From: Halobaculum limi
Lineage (GTDB): Archaea > Halobacteriota > Halobacteria > Halobacteriales > Haloferacaceae
Direction: 5' to 3'
Length of the DNA stretch: 64,000 bases
Assembly: GCF_029490015.1 (NCBI RefSeq)
Contig: NZ_CP120469.1
Span: 310,001 to 374,000 of the forward strand
Both the position numbers and the translations under genes were made by a program. Shown piece by piece: positions 43,653 through 52,515 of this stretch. Under the pieces are notes generated by a model. The model was not told the origin of the DNA. It did no database searches and saw only the letters and a program-made list of their open reading frames with translations. Numbering within the stretch: position 1 is the stretch's first letter; each line of letters starts with the position of its first letter.

Positions 43653-44119
43653 AGCGGCCAAAACCGGCGGCTCGAGGTTGTACTAACCGATAGCTGCCCC
43701 CTCACCCTTCCAGCAAGTACGGTGACCCATCATAGCTACTCAGCGATCCTACCGCTCGTGAGAGAGGGCCTACTAGTCGTACGACGCCCAGGGAACGGCG
43801 ATATCGCCGGATCCAGGATTCGGCCCGACGCAGCGGAACGAGCGCAGCGTATGCAGTCTGGGGAGCCCCTCCGATTCGCTCACAGAAGCCTACTGCTTGA
43901 ACGTCGTTTCTTACCGAACGCACCAGTCACCTTACTCAATTGAAATCCCACCCTACGCGTAGTAATTTAATTGATATTTATTTGGGAATTATTCTGTACA
44001 TTATCGAAACGTACGATATGGAGAACGTACTCTCGATCGCAGGCAATTAGCTGTAACCTACCGCCGTTCTGTGGCGAACTTGTCGGAGTCTACTTTTAGG
44101 TATGCTCGACTTTCGAAGT
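43653..44119. other. Intergenic region, AT-rich in its second half
   Basis: No gene. 43960-44010 is AT-rich (AATTTAATTGATATTTATTT) with a nearby pair of ACGTAC repeats. CTTTTAGG at about 44091-44098 is a conventional TATA-type box about 22-28 bases before ATG 44120. Confidence 0.5.
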
Positions 44120-46027
44120 ATGGCAAACAGCCATACAGGGGATGAGGAACAGAATGGAGAGCCTACCGACGAAGACCAGAACGCGGCTGCGGGCCGGCGG
44201 ACCTTCCTGAAGGGGGTCGGCGCGTTCGCCGCGATGGGCGGAGCAGGCGTCCTCGCGACCGAGGCGGCCTCGGCCGCGGGTGACTTTGGCGACTTCAGTG
44301 AGCCCTCGGGTGAGGTTACGATCCCGCCGGGCGAGTACACCTGGGACGACGACGACCTCGACATCGGGTCGGGCGACGCACTGATCGGCGGCGGCAACCC
44401 CGGCGACGTCGTCGTGAATATGGAGGGCGGCACGATGGACGGGAACATCTCTGGGACGTTCCAGAACATCGTCATCCGCGGCGACAACAAGGACTCGAAG
44501 TCCGGAATCGACGTCGCCGACGGCGCGGTCATCGACGGCTTCCACTGGCCGGAGGGCGGCCAGCAGAGTGAGGACCGCTGTTTCTACAACCCAGACGGCG
44601 GCGACCGCGCGACCATCAAGAACTCCTCGTGGGCGTGGATGGTCAACAACGGCGCGTACACGGACAAGATGCCGATGACGTACGAGAACTGTGCGGCCAT
44701 CAACAACAACATCGCGAACATCCGGATCGGTCACCGCGAGTCCGACCCGGACGAGGTCACGTACATCCGCAACTGCCTGATAGCGGTGACGCAAGAGCCA
44801 CAGTACGACGATACTAACGTCCCGAACGCGCGTGGTATCCGGATGCGTCAGAAGGGGACGTTCGTCATCGAGAACTGTTACTTCATCTACCTCGACGTGG
44901 ACGGCGCGGCCGACCTCATCGAGATTCACGACGGCGCGGAGGACTCGGACGTGACCATCCGCAACTGCGCGTTCTACAACGACACCGACCGTGACCTCGT
45001 GCGCGACAAGGGTAACGGGATGGCCGACGTGACCATCGAGGACTGCTCGTTCCACGGGTCGGGCAGCGACCGGATCGAGCCCGACTACGACGGCAACGGG
45101 CTCGTCGACAAGCAGGTAACCTTCCCCTTCCCGTCGGAAATCACGGGCTACGCGGTCGCCGACGAGGCAGAGGGTGTCGGCTCGGGCATCGGCCCGTGGG
45201 GCGAGAAGTCCACCGGCAGCACCTCGACGACCGAGGAAGAGGAGGAACCAGACCCCGCGGAGTACGACCACACGCTCGTCCTCGAAGCCAGCGAGGACAA
45301 CCCGGTCGACTCCTCCGCGACGCCCGGTGACTTCGACCTCGACATCGTCGTCTCCGGCGACGCAGTGCTGGGCGACACGGCCGAACCCGGTGAAGACAGC
45401 ATCACGGCCAACAGCGACGGCACCTCGACCATCCAGGTGAGCAACCTGATGCCGGGCGAACTCGACTCCTACCGCTTCAACGGTGAGGTCGTCGACTACG
45501 TCAAAGACAGCGGCTACGACGTGACTGTCTCGCTCGACGGGACGACGACGACGCTGGCGGAACTCGTCGGCGAGGAGCCAACGTCGGACGATTCTACGAC
45601 CGACGACGGCTCGACGACCGACGACGGTTCCACAACGGACGACGGCTCGACGTCCGATGGCTCCACGACCGACGATGGGTCGACGACTGACGACGAATCG
45701 ACGGACGACGGCTCCTCGACTGACGATGGGTCGACCGACGATGGCTCCACGTCGACGGACATGACGAAGCGCGTCGTCGTCGATGGCTCCGGTAACGACC
45801 GGCCGACGAACTACACGTTCACCGTCTCCGGGGACGTCGTCCGCGACACGGACGCGAGTTCCGCAACGGACGACGGGACCACTTGGGACCGCGTCGAGGA
45901 CATTGCCCAGGACGGGCAGGTCATCGGCCTCGTCGGCTCCGGCGTCGACGCCTACCGTTTCAGCGGGAACATCACCAGCGTCACCGTCGACGGGGAGGCG
46001 ACCTTCACCGTCGAGCGGGGGCTGTAA
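44120..46027 (+). CDS. Tat-exported beta-helix protein with Ser/Thr/Asp-rich linker
   Basis: 635 residues. The Tat signal GRRTFLKGVGAFAAMGG..ASAAG lies near residues 25-60. About 60-350 form a parallel beta-helix (GDALIGGGNPGDVVVNMEGG, NIVIRGDNKDSKSGIDVADG). A beta domain (about 385-480, ending YRFNGEVVDYVK) is followed by a low-complexity DDGSTTDDGST linker (45590-45760) and a second similar domain (YRFSGNITSV). There is no clear lipobox, so it may be released or held by its C-terminus. ATG 44120 is preferred to 44102 because only it keeps a normal distance to the TATA box. Confidence 0.78.
   Translation: MANSHTGDEEQNGEPTDEDQNAAAGRRTFLKGVGAFAAMGGAGVLATEAASAAGDFGDFSEPSGEVTIPPGEYTWDDDDLDIGSGDALIGGGNPGDVVVNMEGGTMDGNISGTFQNIVIRGDNKDSKSGIDVADGAVIDGFHWPEGGQQSEDRCFYNPDGGDRATIKNSSWAWMVNNGAYTDKMPMTYENCAAINNNIANIRIGHRESDPDEVTYIRNCLIAVTQEPQYDDTNVPNARGIRMRQKGTFVIENCYFIYLDVDGAADLIEIHDGAEDSDVTIRNCAFYNDTDRDLVRDKGNGMADVTIEDCSFHGSGSDRIEPDYDGNGLVDKQVTFPFPSEITGYAVADEAEGVGSGIGPWGEKSTGSTSTTEEEEEPDPAEYDHTLVLEASEDNPVDSSATPGDFDLDIVVSGDAVLGDTAEPGEDSITANSDGTSTIQVSNLMPGELDSYRFNGEVVDYVKDSGYDVTVSLDGTTTTLAELVGEEPTSDDSTTDDGSTTDDGSTTDDGSTSDGSTTDDGSTTDDESTDDGSSTDDGSTDDGSTSTDMTKRVVVDGSGNDRPTNYTFTVSGDVVRDTDASSATDDGTTWDRVEDIAQDGQVIGLVGSGVDAYRFSGNITSVTVDGEATFTVERGL
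45590..45760 (+). repeat. DDGSTTDDGST-coding low-complexity repeat
   Basis: Imperfect tandem repeats of 15-21 bases coding Asp/Ser/Thr inside the beta-helix protein gene. They make an acidic linker that could be O-glycosylated. Confidence 0.75.
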
Positions 46028-46245
46028 TGGCGCAAGCCGTGGAGGACCTCTGGCGGGAGCTACCGCCGAACCCGGACCCAGAGGACGACCTGGGATACGA
46101 GCTCGTCGAGCTCGACTTCATCCCGACGTCCACGAGCGGGGGCAAGGAGGTCCTCGTCCTCCCGACTGACGAGGAGATGCTCCGCGAGGACGCGTTCATC
46201 GTCATCGACCGGAGTTCGGTGGAGGACCTGGGCGACCTCGCCTGA
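46027..46245 (+). CDS. Small acidic hypothetical protein, coupled to the beta-helix gene
   Basis: 72 residues, MAQAVEDLWRELPPNP to VEDLGDLA. ATG shares one base with the TAA of the preceding gene, a tight coupling. No signal peptide or known domain. Probably cytoplasmic; might assist expression or export of its partner, but this is a guess from position only. Confidence 0.6.
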   Translation: MAQAVEDLWRELPPNPDPEDDLGYELVELDFIPTSTSGGKEVLVLPTDEEMLREDAFIVIDRSSVEDLGDLA

Positions 46246-46258
46246 CGGCCCTCTACAC

Positions 46259-46279
46259 CGGTCGGCGTACCGCCGACCG
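46259..46279. terminator. Hairpin 3' of the beta-helix/72-residue operon
   Basis: CGGTCGGCG tac CGCCGACCG, a perfect 9-bp stem with a 3-base loop, 13 bases after the stop codon and between convergent genes. Confidence 0.4.
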
Positions 46280-46340
46280 ACTGCGCCCCGCTGACGCGAC
46301 GGACTGCGACCCTCCAGTTTCGGTGTGCCCTCCAGATACG

Positions 46341-46359
46341 GCGGCCGGTCGACGGCCGC
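46341..46359. terminator. Hairpin 3' of the minus-strand HalOD1 gene
   Basis: GCGGCC and GGCCGC form a 6-bp stem around a 7-base loop, about 30 bases beyond the HalOD1 stop in its direction of transcription. Confidence 0.3.
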
Positions 46360-46390
46360 TATCACACCATCCCTCTTCTCTACGCACCGT

Positions 46391-46657
46391 TCACGACGGA
46401 AGCTGATACACCTCGATGACGTCCGGCGTGATTCGGACCCAGTGGTCCCACAACTCGAACGACACCGTCGTCGTCGACCCCGATCCGATAGCGTCGAGTG
46501 CATCCGCGTCGAGCGACTCTTGTAACACCGGCCGTCCACGGGTCGTCTCCACACCGATCCGGTCGAACACCAACAGGAGTTGTTCTGACACCGAGAGCCA
46601 CGGTGAACGAGGGTCGGTCGCCTCCGGCGAGCAGTCGAGATCGGTCGGAACCAGCAT
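46391..46657 (-). CDS. Small HalOD1-domain protein
   Basis: 88 residues from ATG 46657 (GTG 46663 possible). PWLSVSEQLLLVFDRIGVE then VLQESLDADALDAIGS and VSFELWDHWVRITPDVIEVY fit a HalOD1 domain. Follows the 66-residue gene by 37 bases and is probably in its transcript. Function unknown. Confidence 0.65.
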   Translation of the reverse strand: MLVPTDLDCSPEATDPRSPWLSVSEQLLLVFDRIGVETTRGRPVLQESLDADALDAIGSGSTTTVSFELWDHWVRITPDVIEVYQLPS

Positions 46658-46694
46658 ACTCACAGCCCGGGACCGTCTGGACACACGGGCACAG

Positions 46695-46895
46695 TCACGG
46701 TCGTTCAGAGCCCAGTTCGGTCTGTTGTGGCGGGTCCACGTCGTCGCGAACGACGTCGACGAACTGTAACGCTGTGCGGATGTGATAGCGCGCCTCCTCC
46801 GACTCCGACACCGCAAGTGCACGGCGAAGCGACCGCTCCATTCGCGCGAGTCCGGCGGTCCCGTCGTCGCTGGCCGAAGGATCCGAATCATTCAT
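46695..46895 (-). CDS. Small hypothetical haloarchaeal protein
   Basis: 66 residues, MNDSDPSASDDG followed by a helical stretch LARMERSLRRALAVSESEEARYHIRTALQFVDVV. No known function. Forms a unit with the HalOD1 gene downstream. Confidence 0.55.
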   Translation of the reverse strand: MNDSDPSASDDGTAGLARMERSLRRALAVSESEEARYHIRTALQFVDVVRDDVDPPQQTELGSERP

Positions 46896-47056
46896 ACCTG
46901 AGAGGAGGACGCTGAGCGTCTAAGTTATTCAGCTGCTTCAATAGAAAATCAAGTTTGAGAGTTTCCCTACCGCACAGATACGGCTGTGTTGTGCTCAGTA
47001 GGACGATCCCTGTACGACCAAGGGCTGGCTTTCAAAATGGCGTGCGGCGGTTCGAC

Positions 47057-47998
47057 TTACTGTAACGCCGTTCGAAGTCTGGACACGGCGTCGTCGGCCG
47101 CGCCACGAAGCACGTCGCCTTCGACCAGTGCGAACGAGACGACCACCAACGAGAAGCCGACGAACGCGGCGTCGGTCGGGACGTAGCCGAACAGGACGAA
47201 CGCCAGCGCGGCCGCCGCCGCCGGTTCGACGTAGCCGACGAGCGTCGTTCGCGTCGCGCCGATGTCGTCGAGGAGGCGGAAGTACACGTGGAACGCGACG
47301 ACGCCCGGCCCGAGGACGAGGAACCACAGTGAGACCAGCGCCGTCGGCGACGTGGGCACGACCTGTGGCTCCCCGAGCGCCCGACTCCCGACGTGGAGCA
47401 GCGCTGCGCCAGCGAGCATCCCCCAGCCCTGCATCCCGGTCGGAGCGATATCGGGGCTCGTACGACGCAACAGGAGCGTCCCGACCGCAAACGCCACGGT
47501 CGCGCCGAACACCAGCGACGTGCCTGCGACGTCGACGCCGCCGGTGCCGCCGGGGTCGGTGACGGCGACGACGCCGACGAACCCGAGCGCGACACCAGCG
47601 TATCCGGTCGTGGAGAGGCCCTCGTCGCTGACGAGCAGCGGTGCCACGACGGCCGTGATGACTGGTGCGAGCGCGACGACCGCCGACGCGACCGGGCCGG
47701 GGACGGTCTGTTGACCCACGTACAACAGGGCGTGGTGTGCGAACACGACGAAGACGGCGACGACGCCGATAGCGCCGAAGTCGTCTCGCGTCGTCGGTCG
47801 CCACTGGGAGCCTCGGAACACGGCAGCGACGAGGATCACTGCGCCCGCGAGATCGTACCTGACCGCAGCGAACAGCAACGGTGGCCACCGACTCACCCCT
47901 GCCTCGATAGCGACGAACGAGCCACCCCACAGCGTTGCGAGCACGACGAACAGCACCGCCGAATATGGAACGTCTCTCCAAATAGAGTCGAATTTCAT
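47057..47998 (-). CDS. EamA/DMT family transporter
   Basis: 313 residues with ten predicted membrane helices in two homologous halves. It starts MKFDSIWRDVPYSAVLFVVLATLWGGSFVAIEAG, where WGGSF is the EamA hallmark. A probable exporter or importer of small metabolites, such as amino acids. It is divergent from the Lrp-family gene (168 bases between), so that regulator may control it. Confidence 0.85.
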   Translation of the reverse strand: MKFDSIWRDVPYSAVLFVVLATLWGGSFVAIEAGVSRWPPLLFAAVRYDLAGAVILVAAVFRGSQWRPTTRDDFGAIGVVAVFVVFAHHALLYVGQQTVPGPVASAVVALAPVITAVVAPLLVSDEGLSTTGYAGVALGFVGVVAVTDPGGTGGVDVAGTSLVFGATVAFAVGTLLLRRTSPDIAPTGMQGWGMLAGAALLHVGSRALGEPQVVPTSPTALVSLWFLVLGPGVVAFHVYFRLLDDIGATRTTLVGYVEPAAAAALAFVLFGYVPTDAAFVGFSLVVVSFALVEGDVLRGAADDAVSRLRTALQ

Positions 47999-48165
47999 TG
48001 AAACCAGATCGGCATATTAGCTCGTGTGTTAAATATACTTCTAACTAAATGTGGAACTGTAATAGATGTACACCACATTCACCGAGATGGTTGAAAGTAG
48101 TTCGACACATCGTCAGAGGATGAGAGAGGACTGGAACTATCACGCTCGCCCTCGGGAGGACACGT

Positions 48166-48651
48166 ATGGACGAGCGCGACCTTCGGATCTTGAAGGCCAT
48201 CGCGGATCTGGGAACCGGAAGTCCCGAACGGATCAACGAAGAGACGGACATCCCAGTGTCGACGATCCACTACCGCCTGAACAATCTCCGCGAAGCCGGT
48301 ATCATCGCCAACGATCTGTACGATATTGACCTCGACGAACTCGGGTTGGGCGTGACGGTGCTGGTGGAGGTGCTGGCCGACTACGCGGGCGAACACGACG
48401 ACGTCGCGGCGACCATCGCCGAACTCGAAGGCGTGACGACGCTCCTGTCGACGATGGGAGAGACGGACTTCGTGGCGATCGCACACCTCCCCGACGACCA
48501 GGCTGTCGGGCGACTCCTCCGAGAGTTCGAGCGGATTCCGGCCGTCGAGCGGACGAATTCGACGTACGTCATCGAGACGCTGTACGACGATGCACGGGCG
48601 CTGTCGTCGTATTCGCTAGAGTCACTCGTCGACGCGCTAGCGACCGAGTGA
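48166..48651 (+). CDS. Lrp/AsnC family transcriptional regulator
   Basis: 161 residues. An N-terminal winged helix (MDERDLRILKAIADLG..ERINEETDIPVSTIHYRLNNLREAGII) is followed by a ligand-binding RAM-like domain. GGGAGGACA just upstream is one of the few good ribosome-binding sites in the window. Its divergent position suggests it senses a substrate of the EamA transporter; the ligand is unknown. Confidence 0.85.
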   Translation: MDERDLRILKAIADLGTGSPERINEETDIPVSTIHYRLNNLREAGIIANDLYDIDLDELGLGVTVLVEVLADYAGEHDDVAATIAELEGVTTLLSTMGETDFVAIAHLPDDQAVGRLLREFERIPAVERTNSTYVIETLYDDARALSSYSLESLVDALATE

Positions 48652-48688
48652 ACGGCGGCGTGTCGACGAACGAACCCCTAAGCACCGG

Positions 48689-48706
48689 CCGTGCGTGCGC
48701 GCACGG
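48689..48706. terminator. Hairpin between convergent genes
   Basis: CCGTGCG tgcg CGCACGG, a 7-bp stem, lies between the Lrp gene and the convergent HalOD1 gene. Confidence 0.3.
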
Positions 48707-48737
48707 ACACCACGATGTCCGCTGTACTTGTCGTCGC

Positions 48738-49217
48738 TTACTCCGACAGATGGACCGAACCGTCGGATTCGACGGTGACCCGATACCCAGCGTACTCGAA
48801 CGTGATGTGGTCGGGAGTGAGGCCCGAGACGACTGACTCCAAGACGTCGGGGTCGACAACGTCGTACAAGGGCGGAAGGTCCATCGGCGAGACGTCGCGG
48901 TGGTCGGCGATGGTCATCGCAATGGTCTCGACGATGGTCGCGTCGTTCGGAACGACGCTCGAATCGGTAGCGTCGGTCGAATCGGTTCCAATCACCTCGA
49001 CGGACCACGCCGCGCCGTCGGTTTCGTGTAGGAACCATCGTCCGGTTACGTCCACGCCGTTGCTGGCGGCCATATCGAGGACCGACTGCAGGGCTGTACA
49101 CAGCGTCTCCTCGTCGTCGATCGGTCCGAGTTGTTCGATGCTGGTCTTTTGCGACCGTTCGGCGGCGGGTCCGGGCCGATCAGTCGGGCCGGTCGTGTCC
49201 GCATCTGAATCGTCCAT
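48738..49217 (-). CDS. HalOD1-domain protein
   Basis: 159 residues from ATG 49217. The N-terminal half (about 25-95) carries PIDDEETLCTALQSVLDMAASNG of unknown type. The C-terminal half is HalOD1: LPPLYDVVDPDVLESVV..ITFEYAGYRVTVESDGSVHL. Probably a cytoplasmic signalling protein; function unknown. Confidence 0.68.
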   Translation of the reverse strand: MDDSDADTTGPTDRPGPAAERSQKTSIEQLGPIDDEETLCTALQSVLDMAASNGVDVTGRWFLHETDGAAWSVEVIGTDSTDATDSSVVPNDATIVETIAMTIADHRDVSPMDLPPLYDVVDPDVLESVVSGLTPDHITFEYAGYRVTVESDGSVHLSE

Positions 49218-49567
49218 ATGTGTACTCTCGTGTATTCTTCGTCCAGTCACCCGGCCAGACCGATACCGAATCGACCAATCACCGGGCCTCAGCCAGCAAA
49301 CGACCCGAGTTTGTGGTCGAAGGCGACAATTACTAGCAGTTGTGAGAATGAATCAATAGGACTTAGCAATGTCTGATACTGTGCTGTCATAACTTGGCAG
49401 CGGTGAACGCCATAGTAGATGGCGGTGGATCAACTGGACACAACGACTCGACACACACCGGACGAATGTCTTGCGGCAGCGAGGAAATTGTGTTCACCGA
49501 ACACCGGGGTGTATAAACCGGTACTACTTTTGTTGCTGTGGTTCTGCAAGAGACATATTGAACATAT
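49218..49567. other. Intergenic, promoter region of a histidine kinase
   Basis: No gene. A TATA-type box (GTATAAA, about 49511-49517) is framed by ACCGG (49503) and CCGGT (49518), a palindrome that might be an operator. It lies about 50 bases from the kinase ATG. Confidence 0.4.
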
Positions 49568-51886
49568 ATGAGTACTGATTCGTTCGACCCCGTCTCGGTC
49601 CTGTACGTGGACCGTGATCAGTCGGCGGCCGAGCGGACGGTCGCGGCACTAGAAGGGGGGGACGAGCGGATTACGGCGACCCCGGCGACGGACCTCGCGA
49701 GCGTCCGTCGCCTCCTCGCAGACGGTCGGTTCGACTGTGTCGCCGCGGCGTCTGACCTGTGTGACGCCACCGAACGAACCGTGGCCGCAGCCATCGACGA
49801 CGGCGGTCACTCCTGCCCACTCGTGGTGCACGAAGGGGCCGCAGACGGAGCAACAGTCACCGCTGTTCGGCCCACGGACAGGGTGGACACTATCGACGTG
49901 ACTCGATCGGATTCGTCGGTCGACGACCTTCGATCGAATATCGTCGACGCCGTGCGAGCGTGGCGACGAGAGCGGGACCGGGCACGAGCGAGACGGGTCA
50001 ACGACCTGTTCCACAGTGCGACGGCAGAACTCGTCCGGGCGACGACCACCGAAGCTGTCGAACGCGCCGTCTGTTCTGCCATCGAGGAGTCGACGGTGTA
50101 CGCGTTCGGTTGGGTCGGTCACGTCGACGGTGACGAAGGCGGGTGTGTGATCCGACCGACCGCCGCCAGCGGGGAGAGCACCCCCCTCAGACCAGTCACT
50201 CTCTCGGGAACCGAGGTTGCGTCCCACGAGCACACCGAAGCCACGGTGACGGTCCACCAGACACCTCAAGCGGACGGTGCTGACGACGCACAGCGGTGGG
50301 GGACACACGCGACGGAGCAGTCAGTCGAGTCCGTCGCGTGCGTTCCGCTCGGCAGGACACACCGCCGGCGGGTGGCGGTCGTGTACGCGACCGACCCCGG
50401 GGCGTTCGGGGAGTCGGAGGTCGCGGCGCTCCGTGCGTTCGGCGAGACGGTCGGAGAGGCGTTCGATGCGGTGACGCCGCAAGCGACGGACGCAGACACG
50501 CTGAGCACGGCCCAGCGTGAGCGCTTCGTGTCGGTCTTCGAGTCGATTCCGTATCCGACCGTCCACGTCGAGATGGACAGCGACGGGAGCAATCGAGTGA
50601 AGGCGACGAACTCGGCGTTCAGCGAGACGTTCGGCTACGACGAATCGGAGGCTGTCGGACAGTCGATAAACGACCTCATCGTGACGCCGGAACGGACGGA
50701 CGCCGCACGGGAACTCGACAAGCGCGTCGCCGACGGCGAACGCGTCGAGGCGGAACTCTGCCGCGAGACCGTCGACGGCCCCCGACGGTTCCTCTTTCGT
50801 GCGCGGAAGTTCGAGATTCGAGACGGGAGTAGGGAGGCGCTAGGCGTGTACGTCGACATCACCGACCGAAAGCGTCGCGAGACGGAGTTGGAGCGCTACG
50901 AGCGGATCATCGAGGCGGCGGGCGACCCCGTCTACACACTCGACCCCGAGGGCTACATCACCTACGTGAACGCGCAGATTGGCGAACTGACCGATCAATC
51001 CCCGGAGGAACTCGTCGGGAAACACGTCTCGGCGATGCTGCCCGACGAGGAGGTTCGACGAGGGACCGAACTGATCACCGAGTTGCTCGACGACCCCGAC
51101 CGCGACCGGGCGACCGTCCGGATGTCGGTCAAACGAGCCGACGGCGAGGTTCCCGTCGAGAACCACATCGCCCTCCTGCCGTCCGACGAGGGATTCGGCG
51201 GAACCGTCGGCGTCCTCCGCGACATCAGTGGGCGAGTCGAACGCGAAGAACGGCTGAAAGCACAGAACGAACGACTAGAGGCGTTCTCCAGCATCGTCGG
51301 TCACGACCTCCGGAATCCGCTCAACGTCGCACAGGGACACATAGACCTGGCACGCACCGAAAGCGACCTCGACGAGACGGAGGCGCTCGACACCGCCGGC
51401 CGTGCACTCGACCGAATGGAGCGACTCATCGAGACGCTGTTGACGCTCGCACGGGAAGGCCGGTCCGTCTCTTCGTTGGAGCCAGTTCCGCTGTCTGCCC
51501 TCGTCGAAGACTGTCGAGAAGTCGCCGAGACGATGGGCGGAACCCTGGACGTGGACGCGACGGAGACGGTACTCGCGGACCGAACCCGCCTGCGACAACT
51601 CGTCGAGAACCTCGTCCGCAACGCCATCGAACACGGCGGCCCGGACGTGACCATCCGCATCGCCGACGCGCCCGACGGGTTCGTCGTGGAAGACGACGGC
51701 CCCGGCATCCCGGCGGAGGCACACGACCACCTGTTCGAGATGGGATACACGACCGACGACGGGACTGGCCTCGGACTGAGCATCGTCAAGCGAATCGTCG
51801 AGGCTCACGAGTGGGACATCGAAGTCGGGGCCAGCGAAGACGGCGGCGCGAGATTCACCGTCACCGGCGTCGATCGACCGGAGTGA
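49568..51886 (+). CDS. PAS-domain sensor histidine kinase
   Basis: 772 residues, no membrane segment. Receiver-like N-terminus (VSVLYVDRDQSAAERTVAAL, about 10-125) lacking an obvious phospho-acceptor context; GAF-like region (about 145-310); PAS (325-435); second PAS (440-560); HisKA with FSSIVGHDLRNPLNVAQG; ATPase with RQLVENLVRNAIEHGG, DDGPGIP and GTGLGLSIVKRI. A cytoplasmic sensor kinase of the kind abundant in haloarchaea. Signal and partner regulator are unknown; no LOV Cys motif is present. Confidence 0.85.
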   Translation: MSTDSFDPVSVLYVDRDQSAAERTVAALEGGDERITATPATDLASVRRLLADGRFDCVAAASDLCDATERTVAAAIDDGGHSCPLVVHEGAADGATVTAVRPTDRVDTIDVTRSDSSVDDLRSNIVDAVRAWRRERDRARARRVNDLFHSATAELVRATTTEAVERAVCSAIEESTVYAFGWVGHVDGDEGGCVIRPTAASGESTPLRPVTLSGTEVASHEHTEATVTVHQTPQADGADDAQRWGTHATEQSVESVACVPLGRTHRRRVAVVYATDPGAFGESEVAALRAFGETVGEAFDAVTPQATDADTLSTAQRERFVSVFESIPYPTVHVEMDSDGSNRVKATNSAFSETFGYDESEAVGQSINDLIVTPERTDAARELDKRVADGERVEAELCRETVDGPRRFLFRARKFEIRDGSREALGVYVDITDRKRRETELERYERIIEAAGDPVYTLDPEGYITYVNAQIGELTDQSPEELVGKHVSAMLPDEEVRRGTELITELLDDPDRDRATVRMSVKRADGEVPVENHIALLPSDEGFGGTVGVLRDISGRVEREERLKAQNERLEAFSSIVGHDLRNPLNVAQGHIDLARTESDLDETEALDTAGRALDRMERLIETLLTLAREGRSVSSLEPVPLSALVEDCREVAETMGGTLDVDATETVLADRTRLRQLVENLVRNAIEHGGPDVTIRIADAPDGFVVEDDGPGIPAEAHDHLFEMGYTTDDGTGLGLSIVKRIVEAHEWDIEVGASEDGGARFTVTGVDRPE

Positions 51887-51943
51887 GTTTCTAGTGAGCG
51901 ATTCCACCGAGACAGTCCACGACCACAGAGCGTAATCCTCTTG

Positions 51944-51969
51944 TTTAGGTCGGCCAAAATACCGGCCGA
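51944..51969 (+). promoter_or_regulatory. TATA region with iron-box-like half site and inverted repeat
   Basis: TTTAGGTCGGCC is identical to the start of the palindrome at 55475. It is followed by a TCGGCC-N8-GGCCGA inverted repeat ending one base before the ATG. TTTAGG lies about 26 bases from the start codon, so a bound repressor would block the promoter. Confidence 0.45.
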
Positions 51970-52515
51970 ATGGAGTTGACGCGCCGCGACGCCATCGCCG
52001 CGTTCGCCGCGGCGGCGACCGGGTCGCTGGCCGGATGTAACGCCCCGACGAATCGGATCGACGCCGCGGGGCGCGATACCGAGACGGCCGGGGTCGACGA
52101 CCACGAGGTAGCGACGCTCGTCGCCATCGCGGAGGTGGTGTATCCGTCGTCCGTGACCGGCGTCGAGGAGTTCGTCCGCACGTACTCCGTGCGTCGAATC
52201 CGCGACGACGACGCGTACGCGGCGGGCGTCGCCGAAGCCGTAGATGCTCTCGACGAGTACACCGCAGCGTTCGACGACGCCGACTACGTCGCTCTCGACG
52301 CCGACCGACGCCTGGAGGTCCTCGACGTGATGAGCGTCGACGTGGTCGACCCCGACCCGGACGGGACGAGACCACAGCGCGTGCGCCACTACCTCGTCAA
52401 CGAACTGTTGTACGCATTCTACACCTCCCCGACCGGCGCTCGACTGGCGGGGTTAGAGAACCCACCCGGTCATCCCGGTGGGACACAGTCGTATCAGGAG
52501 GGCCCCGACGGATGA
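51970..52515 (+). CDS. Gluconate 2-dehydrogenase subunit 3-like Tat lipoprotein
   Basis: 181 residues. MELTRRDAIAAFAAAATGSLAGC has a twin-arginine signal and lipobox Cys23. VATLVAIAEVVYPSSVTGVEEF and the C-terminal RVRHYLVNELLYAFYTSPTGA match the small subunit 3 family. It is the usual partner and export escort of a GMC oxidoreductase, whose start it overlaps by 4 bases. Confidence 0.82.
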   Translation: MELTRRDAIAAFAAAATGSLAGCNAPTNRIDAAGRDTETAGVDDHEVATLVAIAEVVYPSSVTGVEEFVRTYSVRRIRDDDAYAAGVAEAVDALDEYTAAFDDADYVALDADRRLEVLDVMSVDVVDPDPDGTRPQRVRHYLVNELLYAFYTSPTGARLAGLENPPGHPGGTQSYQEGPDG

